A DNA stretch of 64,000 nt from Borreliella bissettiae DN127 (GCF_000222305.1 NC_015921.1:744001-808000), one strand, 5' to 3'. Positions 27,987-36,884 are shown, counted from the stretch's first letter. Program-made: numbers and translations. Notes: a model not told the origin generated them from the sequence alone.

Positions 27987-27996
27987 TTTACACTAT
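27963..27996. repeat. perfect 15-bp inverted repeat, TGTT loop
   Basis: Left arm ATAGTGTAAAATTAT at 27963-27977, right arm ATAATTTTACACTAT at 27982-27996, 4-nt loop. It covers the spacer, -10 and predicted start of the plzA promoter. No T-run follows in the right position and no upstream transcript needs ending here, so an operator or a 5' RNA hairpin is more likely than a terminator. Confidence 0.85.
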
Positions 27997-28209
27997 GTAA
28001 AAAGCATTTTTAAGTTTTGTTAATTAAATAAATGCTGTGAGGGGTGGGTGATGGTATGTTTTTGATTTTAAGAGTAAATTTATTGATTGTTGATTAAGTG
28101 CGTTTATAGTTTAATTGTTTTGAACTTTTTTATTGGTGTAAGACCGTTTAAAACAGTTTTAAGCTTTATTTAGTGTTTTTATATTCAAAAAAGGAGAAAG
28201 GAGAGGTTT

Positions 28210-28995
28210 ATGCTTTTATCTAGAAAAATAAGAGATTATGGGACTAAGTATAGGGGTAAAGAGATTAAAATGAGCACAGAGATAAATAGTTTTTTAAATC
28301 TTCGCAATACTATTGAAATGAGAATAGGCTCTTATACTGTTTTTGGAGTAATTTATTCTATTTCTATGGATTCTCTTAAGCTTATTTTTCAAGAAGATAC
28401 CGTATTGCCTGCTTTGGCTAAAAATAAAAATTTAGGCTCTATTCAACTTAAGAAAAATTCAGATTCTAAGAGTAGTGCGGCTTTTTTTCCCTTTTTGTCT
28501 GTAAAACTATTGAGTGCTTCTGCTTATTCTTCTCTGAATAAGGAATACAATTTATTAACATTAGAATTCTTATCTCCTGCGCCAGAAGAGATTGCTATTA
28601 AAGTTGGAAAGCTTCTTGATTTAAAACTTGGGCAAAATCAGAGAATTCATGAGAGGATTATTATCGATAAAGATTCTATTAGAAAACTAAAAATTGATTC
28701 TGATAAAGCTTATATCAAGTTTAATGGTGCAAAACATAAATGCTTAATAAAAGATTTATCTTATGGGGGTGCTTTAGTAATTTCTTCTTTTGATTATGGA
28801 GATGTCGAGGAAGATGCAATTGATTTGATTTTTAGTTTTGAATTTATGGATGAAGAAATTTTTATTGAAGGTAAGTCAAAAAGCTTAAGCGTTATTCAGA
28901 CGCCCAGTGGAAAGGTTTTTGCGCTTGGTATTGCTTTTGATGAAGACAAAATACCACTTGAATATACTATGCTAATCCATGATTATTTCAATTAA
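28210..28995 (+). CDS. plzA: PilZ-domain cyclic-di-GMP receptor PlzA
   Basis: 261 residues. The C-terminal PilZ domain contains RxxxR as RIHER, with arginines at exactly 145 and 149, and DxSxxG as DLSYGG near residue 180, the two c-di-GMP-binding motifs. The N-terminal ~130 residues form a second, PilZ-like domain without the binding motif (xPilZ). In Borrelia this protein transduces c-di-GMP from the Hk1/Rrp1 pathway and affects tick survival, motility and host-phase gene expression. Monocistronic: minus-strand genes lie on both sides. ATG at 28210 follows an extended GGAGAAAGGAGAGG. Confidence 0.95.
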   Translation: MLLSRKIRDYGTKYRGKEIKMSTEINSFLNLRNTIEMRIGSYTVFGVIYSISMDSLKLIFQEDTVLPALAKNKNLGSIQLKKNSDSKSSAAFFPFLSVKLLSASAYSSLNKEYNLLTLEFLSPAPEEIAIKVGKLLDLKLGQNQRIHERIIIDKDSIRKLKIDSDKAYIKFNGAKHKCLIKDLSYGGALVISSFDYGDVEEDAIDLIFSFEFMDEEIFIEGKSKSLSVIQTPSGKVFALGIAFDEDKIPLEYTMLIHDYFN

Positions 28996-29121
28996 CTAAA
29001 AGATTTAAATTTTTCTTATGTGATTGTGCGAAATTTGTTTTTAATACTTAGTTTAAGTCTTATTTGTTTTGTTGAGCTTGTATTTATTGCTTTTTGAATT
29101 TTTAAAATAACTAATTTATCA

Positions 29122-30135
29122 TCATTTTTTGTTAATGAATTTATTTGAACTGGCTTTTTTAATTCTATTGTTTATAGAGTATCCAAGTTCTTCGTCTTTT
29201 AAGAATTCACTAAGTATTTGTTTATAGTTGTTTTCAGAATTTACCAACTCTTTGTAAAGATTTTGTGCGTATTCTTCAAGAGTATTAAATACTGTAATAT
29301 TTTTTTTATCCCACAAAAAATTAAATAAATAGGATTTTAGAGTATCTTTTGTGATAAGTATTTTTGTATCTTTGTTTAAATATCTTCTTATGTTATCTTG
29401 ACTTTTAAATAAATAGACGGGAATTTTTGGCTTGTAATGTTCTATTATGTTTCCGGGTGATTTTTCTAGTTCTATTTTTGTTTCTGCGTAATTTACCGTA
29501 TATTTTCCTTGAAGTTCATTTTCTATCATTTTTTTTGTTATTGCACCCGGTCTTAATATCAGTACGTTATCTTTTAGGTCAAATTCAATTACAGTTGATT
29601 CGATTCCAATATTAAATTCTTTATTCTCTTCTGTTTTTATTATTCCCCTTACAAGGCCATTTAATTCTTTTAAGGCCATTTCGAAATTTGTTGAACTTGG
29701 TCTTTTTGATATATTTGCAGACGGGGCTACTATTGGAACTTTAGATGCTTTTATTAAGCGTAAAGCTGTTTTATTTGCAGGAATTCTTATTGCTACTGTG
29801 TCTAGGTTTCCACTTACAAATCTGGAGATTTTTATTGATTTTTTAAGAACATAAGTTAAAGGGCCTGGACTAAACTTTTTAATTAGCATAAGAGCACTTT
29901 TAGGAATATATTCTGATAATTCTTTTATTTTTTTTACTGTATCAACGTGTACTATTAAAGGATTGTTAATAGGTCGTTTTTTTACTAAAAAAATCATTTT
30001 TACAGCATCTTCATTGTAAGCATTTGCGCCAATTCCGTAAACTGTTTCTGTTGGGAATACAACAAGTTCTCCCATTTCGATAAGTTTTGCTGCTTTTTGT
30101 ATTTGTCTTCTGTTGATTATTTCTGTTAATATCAT
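29122..30135 (-). CDS. sua5: Sua5/YwlC threonylcarbamoyl-AMP synthase
   Basis: 337 residues from the ATG at 30135. The YrdC-type catalytic domain occupies ~1-200: [30 protein letters not shown], then VAIRIPANKTAL and VAPSANIS. The remaining C-terminal ~100 residues correspond to the Sua5 domain, so this is the long form rather than TsaC. It makes the intermediate for the t6A37 modification of ANN-decoding tRNAs. A frame extension to a TTG at 30195 adds 20 residues with no homology and overlaps the divergent rlpA promoter region; rejected. Confidence 0.9.
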   Translation of the reverse strand: MILTEIINRRQIQKAAKLIEMGELVVFPTETVYGIGANAYNEDAVKMIFLVKKRPINNPLIVHVDTVKKIKELSEYIPKSALMLIKKFSPGPLTYVLKKSIKISRFVSGNLDTVAIRIPANKTALRLIKASKVPIVAPSANISKRPSSTNFEMALKELNGLVRGIIKTEENKEFNIGIESTVIEFDLKDNVLILRPGAITKKMIENELQGKYTVNYAETKIELEKSPGNIIEHYKPKIPVYLFKSQDNIRRYLNKDTKILITKDTLKSYLFNFLWDKKNITVFNTLEEYAQNLYKELVNSENNYKQILSEFLKDEELGYSINNRIKKASSNKFINKK

Positions 30136-30247
30136 TTTTTCATTTTTAGACTTTTTTCTTTTTATAATTAAATCAAAAAAAATGTAAATAAGCAATTTGC
30201 AAGCGTAATTGTTTATTGAAATATGTTTTTATATTATAATAAACATT

Positions 30248-31039
30248 ATGAGAAATTTAATTGATGCCATCTTAAGAGATAATAAAAACTTTGTTTTTCT
30301 CTTTGTATTTTTTTTTATTGCTTCTCATTTAAATTCTGCCACAGTAGGCCTTGCTTCATGGTATGGCGAAGCTTTTCACGGTAAAATTACTGCTAATGGC
30401 GAAAAATTTGATATGATGGCGCTTACTGCGGCCCACAAAGAATTGCCTTTTAATACTACCGTAAGGGTTACAAATCTTTTAAATAATAGGTCGGTTGTTG
30501 TAAGAATTAATGATAGAGGTCCTTTTAGAAAGGATAGAATAATCGATTTGTCAAAACATGCCGCCGAGAAGCTTGATTTTTTGGGAATAGGAGTTGCTCC
30601 TGTAAAAATTGAAGTAATTAGTGCAAATGAAAAAAGACCCTCTGTATCAAAATCTAGTGACTTTAAAAAAATATTTAATACTCCCGATATTGAAGAAGAA
30701 AAAAAAATCAAGCAATCAGAAGAAAATATTTCTGTTGAAGATAAAAATAAATCTTCAGATTTATTAGCAGATCGCTCAGTTTCTGTTGACAAAGAAGCAG
30801 ATTTTTATATACAAGTTGGATCTTATAGAAAAAAAGATTATGCTGATAGGGCTTATCGAATATTGAAAAAAGCGGGTCTTTTTGTTGTAGTAAATTCCCA
30901 TGGTCCGTTTTATACTGTTTTTATCCCTACTAATGCTGATGATGTTCAAAAAAATGTAGAGCTTATTAAATCTGCTGGATATAAAGATACTTTAATAAGA
31001 AAAACCAAGGTTCCAGGCGAGAGCCTTGTTATGGATTGA
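30248..31039 (+). CDS. rlpA: RlpA-like septal lytic transglycosylase with SPOR domain
   Basis: 263 residues: export signal (hydrophobic core [14 protein letters not shown], cleavage near LNSA), double-psi beta-barrel domain at ~30-120 ([29 protein letters not shown]), charged linker, and a C-terminal SPOR domain ([21 protein letters not shown]) that binds denuded glycans at division sites. RlpA enzymes cleave denuded peptidoglycan. No lipobox cysteine, so it is probably secreted rather than a lipoprotein. ATG at 30248 lacks a Shine-Dalgarno and lies 7 nt after TATAAT (30235-30240), so the mRNA may be leaderless. An upstream TTG at 30209 is less likely. Confidence 0.88.
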   Translation: MRNLIDAILRDNKNFVFLFVFFFIASHLNSATVGLASWYGEAFHGKITANGEKFDMMALTAAHKELPFNTTVRVTNLLNNRSVVVRINDRGPFRKDRIIDLSKHAAEKLDFLGIGVAPVKIEVISANEKRPSVSKSSDFKKIFNTPDIEEEKKIKQSEENISVEDKNKSSDLLADRSVSVDKEADFYIQVGSYRKKDYADRAYRILKKAGLFVVVNSHGPFYTVFIPTNADDVQKNVELIKSAGYKDTLIRKTKVPGESLVMD

Positions 31040-31233
31040 TTTTTTAAATTATTTTTTTATTAAAATTATTTGTTGACTTTTAAAAAATTTATGATTATGT
31101 CCTTTATTGTCGTTCCTTTTTGGGTGTTTTTTATTTTAAAAATTGCAATATTATTTTTAGAAATTCAAATTTGTTGAGCGGCTGTTTTACTTTGCTTGAA
31201 ATTGTATTGTATTTTATTATTATATAGTTTATT

Positions 31234-32226
31234 ATGAAGTTTTTATTTGATATTCCTCTTCCAATTATGATTTTGGCTCCAATGGAGGACGTTACCGATA
31301 CTGTTTTTAGAAATTTAATTCATTTAATAGGATCTGAAGAAGGAGAACCCCACATTTATTTTACTGAATTTATTTCTACAAAAGGAATTTTAAATGGATC
31401 AAAACAATCTATTCAACATGTTTTTTTAAAACCCAATGAACTTAATAGGCCTTTAATTGCTCAAATTTGGGGCAATGTTCCTGAGCAATTTTATAGAGCA
31501 ATAGAAATATTAGGAGGCATGGGGTTTTGGGGAATTGATATTAATATGGGTTGTCCTAAGAGTAAAATAATTAAAAAAGGAGTTTGTTCAGCTTTAATTA
31601 ATAATAAATTTTTAGCTAAAGAGATAATTCTTGCAAGCAAAGAAGCTTGTGCTAGATTTAATTTGCCTCTTAGTGTTAAGACCAGGCATGGATTTTCATA
31701 TCCAGAAGTTGATGATTGGTTAGGATTTTTGTTAGACCTTAAAATTGATATGTTAACGGTTTATCCAAGGCTTGCTGTTAATCAGAGCAAAGGTCCTGTT
31801 AATTTTGATATTTTTTATGAACTTGTTAAATTACGAAATAATCTTAGTCCTTCTACTCTTATTATTGGCAATGGGGATGTTTTGAGCCTCAAGGATGCTA
31901 GATATTATGTTGACAAATATTCAATTGATGGGATTATGTTTGGTCGTGGAATTTTTGGAAATTTAAATTTATTTAAACCTTCTTCAAAACACTTTTTAGA
32001 TAGTAATTTAAATTTTAGGTTAAATATATTAAAATTCCATATAAAGGATTTCCATGCTACTTGGGGACTTGAAAAAGATTTTAATAAACTTAAAAAATAT
32101 TTTAAAATATATTTTACTGAGCAGGAAAGACAGAGTAAATATTTCTCAAATCTTATAAATTCAAAGACTTATGAAGAGCTTTTTGAAAATTTAAAAGTTA
32201 TTGAGGAGATGGCAGGAGATTTTTAA
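31234..32226 (+). CDS. dus: tRNA-dihydrouridine synthase
   Basis: 330-residue FMN enzyme reducing uridine to dihydrouridine in tRNA D-loops. Family marks: APMEDVTDTVFR, INMGCPKSKIIKKGVCSAL with the catalytic Cys in MGCPK, SVKTRHGF, GNGDV and GIMFGRGIFGN for phosphate binding. ATG at 31234 has no Shine-Dalgarno; a TATATA/TATAGT element ends 5-7 nt upstream, another leaderless candidate. Its stop is 4 nt before the valS ATG, so the two are probably cotranscribed. Which Dus subfamily is not clear from sequence alone. Confidence 0.9.
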   Translation: MKFLFDIPLPIMILAPMEDVTDTVFRNLIHLIGSEEGEPHIYFTEFISTKGILNGSKQSIQHVFLKPNELNRPLIAQIWGNVPEQFYRAIEILGGMGFWGIDINMGCPKSKIIKKGVCSALINNKFLAKEIILASKEACARFNLPLSVKTRHGFSYPEVDDWLGFLLDLKIDMLTVYPRLAVNQSKGPVNFDIFYELVKLRNNLSPSTLIIGNGDVLSLKDARYYVDKYSIDGIMFGRGIFGNLNLFKPSSKHFLDSNLNFRLNILKFHIKDFHATWGLEKDFNKLKKYFKIYFTEQERQSKYFSNLINSKTYEELFENLKVIEEMAGDF

Positions 32227-32230
32227 AACG

Positions 32231-34858
32231 ATGAATTGTAGACCTCTTAAAAAATATGATCCTAAGGCATTTGAAGATGAAATTTACACCAAGTGGCTTA
32301 AAAATAATGTTTTTTTACCAGATAATTCTTTATTTGAAAAATTTAGCATGGTTGCGCCTCCTCCTAATGTCACTGGAGTGCTGCATATGGGGCATGCTCT
32401 TAATTTTGTTTTGCAAGATGTTCTTGTAAGGTATAAAAGAATGAAAAGACACAATACTTTGTGGCTTTTTGGTACAGATCATGCAGGAATAGCAACACAG
32501 GCTGTTTTTGAAAGATATCTTAAAAAGATTGGTAAAAGCAAGGATGATTTTGAAAGAGAAGAGCTTGTTAGAGAAATTTTTAAATTAAAAGATAGGCATA
32601 GAGGCATAATTGTTAATCAGATAAACAAACTTGGAGCGTCTTATGATCACTCAAGAGAAAGGTTTACTCTTGATGAGAGCCTTTGTAAGGCTGTTAACAA
32701 AGTTTTTAAGGATCTATATTCTAAAGGTTTGATTTATAGGGGTGAGTATCTTGTTAATCTTGATCCTGGATCTGGGAGTGTTGTTAGCGATGAAGAGATC
32801 GAATACAAAGAGGTTGATGGGAAACTTTATTTTATTAAGTATTTTATTGATGACTCTTCTTTTATTGAGATTGCAACAACTAGGCCTGAGACAATGTTTG
32901 GGGATACTGCTATTGCTGTTAATCCTGATGATGAGAGATATAAGTCTTTAATTGGCAAAGAAGTTACAATTCCTTTGACAACTAAAAAGATAAAAATTAT
33001 TGCAGATTTTTATGTTGACAGCGCTTTTGGTACTGGGGCTTTAAAAGTTACCCCTGCGCATGATCCTAATGATTTTGAAATTTCAAAAAGGCACAATATT
33101 TCCAAGGTCAATATTTTAACTCAAGATGGAAAACTTAATAAAAATGTTCCTTTGCAATATCAAGGGTTAAGCGTGAGGGATGCAAGATTTAAAATTGAGA
33201 CAGAATTAATGGAAAAAGGTTTTTTGCAAGATGTCAAAAAGCATAGACAACAGGTTGGGCATTGTTATAGGTCAGGCAAGGTTGTTGAGCCTTATTTGTC
33301 TACTCAGTGGTTTGTAAGAATGAAGCCTTTAGCAGAAAAAGCTTTAAAGGCTTTAGAGAGTGGAGATTTAAGATTTTACCCTAAAAAGTGGGAAAATACA
33401 TATAAATATTGGTTGTCAAATATTAGAGATTGGTGCATATCAAGACAGCTTGTTTGGGGGCATAGAATCCCGGTTTGGTACAATGTTGATACATCTGAAC
33501 TTATTGTTAGTGATACTGATCCTTCTTTGGATGAAAAGAATGTGGGGAAGAGGTTTGTTCAAGATCCAGATGTCCTTGATACTTGGTTTTCTTCTTGGTT
33601 GTGGCCTTTTTCTTCGCTTGGATGGCCCAATGCTACTGTTGATTTTAAAAATTATTATCCAACAAATACCCTAATAACAGCTTACGATATAATATTTTTT
33701 TGGGTTGCAAGAATGGTGATGGCAGGATTAGAATTTACAGGGCAAGTTCCTTTCAAAGATGTTTATATCACACCTCTTTTGCGTGACAAACAAGGCAAAA
33801 AAATGTCAAAGTCCTTGGGCAATGGAATAGACCCCCTTGATATTATTCATGAGTATGGAAGTGATTCTTTGCGGTTTACTTTATCCTTTTTATCTGTTCA
33901 GGGTCAAGATTTAAATATTGACGCTAAAGATTTTATGTTTGGAGCTAGGTTTGCAAACAAAGTTTTTAATGCTTCTAAATTTATTCTTTTAAATTTAAAA
34001 AATAGAGAAATATTAAATGATTTGAAATTTAACGACATTGATAAATGGCTGCTTACAAGCTTAAATTCGACCATTTTTGGTGTAGAATCTTCTTTTGCAA
34101 ATTATAAATACAATGAAGCTTCAAAATTTGTTTATGAGTTTTTTTGGAATGATTTTTGTGATTGGTATATTGAAATTAGCAAAATTAATTTAAATAGCGA
34201 AAATATTTATATTCAAAATATGGCTATATCTAAGTTGCTATTCTTTCTTAAGAAAGCATTGTTAATTTTACATCCGTTTATTCCTTTTGTTACAGAAAAA
34301 ATTTATTCCGAATTTTCAGAAAAGGAAGATATTTTAGCTTTAAATGAATATCCAAGTTTTGATATTGCTAATAATTTTCAAGAAGAATTTGAAAGTTTTA
34401 AAGTATTGAAAACTTTCATTATAGCTATTAGAACACTTAAGAGCGAATTTAATATCCCTGCTAGCATTGAAATTGATGTTGCTTTGAAGTTTGATGCTGA
34501 TTTTAAATATGAGGAATATTTTAAGGCTAATCAAAACATTGTAAAAAGAATGATTAATTTTAAGAATATATTTTACAATGAAAATTTTGATGGCAAGCTT
34601 GGTGTAGCTGCTGTTGGTTTTGAAATTTATGCAGATGTTAAGTCATTGATAGATAAAGCTAAAGAGTTGATAAGGCTTGAAAAGCAGCTTGAAAAATATA
34701 AAATGCTCAATATTTCTGTTTCAAAGAAACTTGAAAATAAAAATTTTTTAATGAATGCTCCTAAGGAAATTATTGAATCTGAAAAATTAAAATTTATAGA
34801 ATTTTCTTCTTTAATTAATAAAATAAATAGTTATATTATTAATTTAAAAAATTTGTAA
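32231..34858 (+). CDS. valS: valyl-tRNA synthetase
   Basis: 875-residue class Ia synthetase. HIGH motif as HMGH in PPNVTGVLHMGHALN (~40-55), ValRS-type CP1 editing domain with TTRPETMFGDTAIAVNP, WCISRQLVWGHRIPVWY, KMSKS in KQGKKMSKSLGNG (~525), helical anticodon-binding domain, and a C-terminal coiled coil (KELIRLEKQLEKYKML). ATG at 32231 chosen, with a GGAGA ~11 nt upstream; a TTG at 32201 in frame would overlap dus. Followed by a strong convergent terminator hairpin. Confidence 0.97.
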   Translation: MNCRPLKKYDPKAFEDEIYTKWLKNNVFLPDNSLFEKFSMVAPPPNVTGVLHMGHALNFVLQDVLVRYKRMKRHNTLWLFGTDHAGIATQAVFERYLKKIGKSKDDFEREELVREIFKLKDRHRGIIVNQINKLGASYDHSRERFTLDESLCKAVNKVFKDLYSKGLIYRGEYLVNLDPGSGSVVSDEEIEYKEVDGKLYFIKYFIDDSSFIEIATTRPETMFGDTAIAVNPDDERYKSLIGKEVTIPLTTKKIKIIADFYVDSAFGTGALKVTPAHDPNDFEISKRHNISKVNILTQDGKLNKNVPLQYQGLSVRDARFKIETELMEKGFLQDVKKHRQQVGHCYRSGKVVEPYLSTQWFVRMKPLAEKALKALESGDLRFYPKKWENTYKYWLSNIRDWCISRQLVWGHRIPVWYNVDTSELIVSDTDPSLDEKNVGKRFVQDPDVLDTWFSSWLWPFSSLGWPNATVDFKNYYPTNTLITAYDIIFFWVARMVMAGLEFTGQVPFKDVYITPLLRDKQGKKMSKSLGNGIDPLDIIHEYGSDSLRFTLSFLSVQGQDLNIDAKDFMFGARFANKVFNASKFILLNLKNREILNDLKFNDIDKWLLTSLNSTIFGVESSFANYKYNEASKFVYEFFWNDFCDWYIEISKINLNSENIYIQNMAISKLLFFLKKALLILHPFIPFVTEKIYSEFSEKEDILALNEYPSFDIANNFQEEFESFKVLKTFIIAIRTLKSEFNIPASIEIDVALKFDADFKYEEYFKANQNIVKRMINFKNIFYNENFDGKLGVAAVGFEIYADVKSLIDKAKELIRLEKQLEKYKMLNISVSKKLENKNFLMNAPKEIIESEKLKFIEFSSLINKINSYIINLKNL

Positions 34859-34910
34859 AAAAACATTAAAAATTATTATGCAATGGAATTGTTTATGATT
34901 AACTTTTCAG

Positions 34911-34937
34911 CAAAATGCTATTATAAATAGCATTTTG
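34911..34937. terminator. bidirectional terminator hairpin
   Basis: Perfect 12-bp stem CAAAATGCTATT / AATAGCATTTTG with an ATA loop in the gap between valS (+) and the converging secreted-protein gene (-). T-rich sequence follows on the plus strand; on the minus strand the T-rich part is within the stem. Confidence 0.75.
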
Positions 34938-34942
34938 AATCT

Positions 34943-35539
34943 TTAATTATTATTTAATATTTGAGAAGATAGAAAGTTTGAATCTTGTAGTTTCATGAAG
35001 CTGTTTATTATTGTTGATACATCTTCTTCTTTAATGTAAATTGATGGAAAAGTTTTTCTTTGGTCAAAGATAAAATCGAAATCAAGAATTAAATAAATTT
35101 GATTACTTTTTCGAGTTACGCTTAGCTTGAATTCAAAATCATCATCGTCTTTGTATCGTTTATAGGGATTTTCTTTGATCATTTTTGTTTCTAATAATAT
35201 GATTTCATTTTCTTTAATGTTTTTTGGTTTGCTATCAAATAAGCTTAGACTTTTGATTATATTGCTAGTATTTAAGAGATTGAAAAAGCTGAAATTCCTT
35301 CTATATCCGCTTTCTTTTAGTATAAGTTTAACTTCTGAATCGTGATCTTTAATGTGTGGTCCACTATGTTCAATTTCAATAATGCCCTCAAGGCTTGCAT
35401 TATTTAGAACTTCGGAATATTTTTCTTTTTTTATTAGTATATCTTTTATAAAAAACAAATCTTTAATTGTTTCTTTTGCAAAAATATAATTATTAGATAT
35501 TAAAAAGATTAAGGCCATAACAAACATTTTTCTTGTCAT
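34943..35539 (-). CDS. secreted protein of unknown function
   Basis: 198 residues with a clear signal peptide (MTRKMFVMALIFLISNNYIFA, cleavage after IFAK region), so an exported, probably periplasmic protein. The mature part is charged and beta-rich, with a segment LILDFDFIFDQRKTFPSIYI. No cysteine at the cleavage site, so not a lipoprotein. I do not recognise a family. AGGAG precedes the ATG, within CAAGGAGAATTTTA. It lies downstream of mnmD on the same strand with a ~79 bp gap and upstream of the convergent terminator. Confidence 0.7.
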   Translation of the reverse strand: MTRKMFVMALIFLISNNYIFAKETIKDLFFIKDILIKKEKYSEVLNNASLEGIIEIEHSGPHIKDHDSEVKLILKESGYRRNFSFFNLLNTSNIIKSLSLFDSKPKNIKENEIILLETKMIKENPYKRYKDDDDFEFKLSVTRKSNQIYLILDFDFIFDQRKTFPSIYIKEEDVSTIINSFMKLQDSNFLSSQILNNN

Positions 35540-35618
35540 TAAAATTCTCCTTGTGTTATTGATAGTATATCATATTTGTTTGAATTGTTTTTTAAAGGCT
35601 TTTATTGAAAGTGAATTT

Positions 35619-36296
35619 TCAATTTTTTTGAGCTTTTATCATATGTCTTTTATTTCCAAATCCTTTTTCTATGTCAATGTATTTGAAATTAGCAAGTTTT
35701 AAGCCATCTTTTACAATTCTTGCAGAGGAAAATGTTGAAAGCTTACATTCTGTACTGCTTTTTTCAGAAATTAAATTGAAAATTTGATTGTTCCACATTT
35801 CAGGATTCTTTTTCGGATTAAATCCATCTAAAAACCAGTATTCTACATTTTTTGGAATTTCTTTGATTTTCATTTTAGCGTCTCCAATTAAAATTTTTAA
35901 ATTGACGTTTTCTGTTATTTTTAGTTTTAAATTTTTTTTTGGAATTTTAGGATAATTTTTTAACATTAACTTAAAATAATCGGTTTCTTTAATGAAGAAC
36001 TTTGAAATTTGTATTATTGTTTTTTTTTCGAGTGGAAATTTTTCTATAGAATAATAATTAATTTTTGAAGTTATGTTGTTTTCTTTTATGAATTTTAAGA
36101 GACATATAAAGTTTAATCCTGTTCCAAATCCTAACTCTGCTATTAAAAGATTTTCTTTTGTTTTTAATTCTAAATCTAGATTGCAGCCTTTAATAAATGT
36201 ATAAAAACTCTCTTCAATTCCATACTTTGGATTGTAATAGATGTCATCGAATTTGCTTGAATATATTGTTTTTTCTTTAAAAATTGGTTTTTTCAT
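35619..36296 (-). CDS. mnmD: tRNA (mnm5s2U34) methyltransferase MnmD
   Basis: 225-residue SAM-dependent methyltransferase matching the N-terminal half of bifunctional MnmC (DUF752). SAM-binding ELGFGTGLNFICLL, the N/DPPY-like position as YWFLDGFNPKKNPEMWN, and FSSARIVKDGL. It methylates nm5 to mnm5 on wobble uridine of tRNAs for Lys, Glu, Gln and others. The FAD-dependent half of MnmC is absent from this polypeptide. The ATG at 36296 has no Shine-Dalgarno and is preceded at 12 nt by a perfect 16-bp-arm palindrome, which would fold just before the start codon. Confidence 0.87.
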   Translation of the reverse strand: MKKPIFKEKTIYSSKFDDIYYNPKYGIEESFYTFIKGCNLDLELKTKENLLIAELGFGTGLNFICLLKFIKENNITSKINYYSIEKFPLEKKTIIQISKFFIKETDYFKLMLKNYPKIPKKNLKLKITENVNLKILIGDAKMKIKEIPKNVEYWFLDGFNPKKNPEMWNNQIFNLISEKSSTECKLSTFSSARIVKDGLKLANFKYIDIEKGFGNKRHMIKAQKN

Positions 36297-36308
36297 TTAA
36301 TTTTATTT

Positions 36309-36340
36309 TTTCAAGCTTACAAAATTTTGTAAGCTTGAAA
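36309..36340. repeat. 32-bp perfect palindrome (16-bp arms)
   Basis: Arms TTTCAAGCTTACAAAA and TTTTGTAAGCTTGAAA with no spacer. On the mnmD mRNA it ends 12 nt before the ATG. A T-run follows it only on the plus strand, the wrong direction to end groES or mnmD transcripts. Confidence 0.85.
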
Positions 36341-36585
36341 TTTTTAATTTGATTGATCAGAATAATAAGTTTTTATGTATAAATTTGTAATTTTTATTAA
36401 ATATTGTAAGTTTTAAAAAAATTTTTGATTTATAAATATTTGTAAATTTTAGTAATTCTTCTTTTAAGAATACAAAACTTTCTACCACTTCTACTTTCTC
36501 TTTAAGTTATTGTAACTTTTTTTATTCATACTAAAACTATATCCTTATTTTTCAATAATTTTTATAAAATTATTTTATAAAAATT

Positions 36586-36611
36586 AAAGCTAAGTAGCTA
36601 AACTTAGCTTT
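36586..36611 (-). terminator. groES terminator
   Basis: 9-bp stem AAAGCTAAG / CTTAGCTTT with an 8-nt loop immediately after the groES stop, followed on the minus strand by AATTTTTATAAAA. Confidence 0.7.
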
Positions 36612-36884
36612 TTACTCTTCTATTATTGCAACTATTTCTTTTGCTTTTAGTATTAAATGTTCTTTATTCTCGATTTTTACAGCAGCTCCTGCGTACTTTT
36701 CATAAAGTACAGTATCACCAACTTTTACAGTGATCTCTTCTTTGTTGGAACCAACAGCTACAACTGTTCCAATGTTTGTTTTTTCTTTTGCATTTTCTGG
36801 TATGTAAAGTCCTGAGATTGTTTTACTCTCAGCTTCTTTGATTTTTATTAAAACTCTATCAGCTAATGGCTTAATATTTTTCAT
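36612..36884 (-). CDS. groES: co-chaperonin GroES
   Basis: 90-residue Hsp10 that caps GroEL. Typical N terminus [15 protein letters not shown], mobile loop with [17 protein letters not shown] (the GroEL-contacting hydrophobic triplet SGLYIP region), and the C-terminal strand [16 protein letters not shown] at 36884 is preceded by AAGGAG at 9 nt; the in-frame ATG at 36893 directly abuts that site and is rejected. groEL is not adjacent, so groES is a separate unit here. No CIRCE element is seen. Confidence 0.96.
   Translation of the reverse strand: MKNIKPLADRVLIKIKEAESKTISGLYIPENAKEKTNIGTVVAVGSNKEEITVKVGDTVLYEKYAGAAVKIENKEHLILKAKEIVAIIEE

Larger units (their letters stand above)
27904..28209. 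other. 306 bp divergent intergenic region, PBP / plzA
   Basis: No ORF of note. It holds a perfect 15-bp inverted repeat at 27963-27996 overlapping a consensus plus-strand promoter, and a near-perfect palindrome GTTTAAAAC-A-GTTTTAAGC at 28146-28164. A G-rich patch (GAGGGGTGGGTGATGG, ~28037-28052) lies in the predicted ~217 nt plzA leader. A purine-rich ribosome binding region (AAGGAGAAAGGAGAGG) ends 3 nt before the plzA ATG. Such a long leader could carry regulation or an independent small RNA. Confidence 0.6.
36297..36611. other. 315 bp gap between groES and mnmD
   Basis: No ORF of note on either strand. It contains the groES terminator hairpin directly after its stop (36586-36611), further AT-only inverted segments (~36551-36585), and a perfect palindrome at 36309-36340. 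A weak minus-strand promoter for mnmD is possible at TTACAA-17 bp-TATTAT just upstream of the palindrome. The middle ~200 bp is unassigned AT-rich sequence. Confidence 0.55.

Noticed and set aside
30136..30195. N-terminal extension of the Sua5 protein
   Set aside because: The extra 20 residues (IFFDLIIKRKKS...) start at a TTG, have no Sua5 similarity, and would place the start within the divergent rlpA promoter area.
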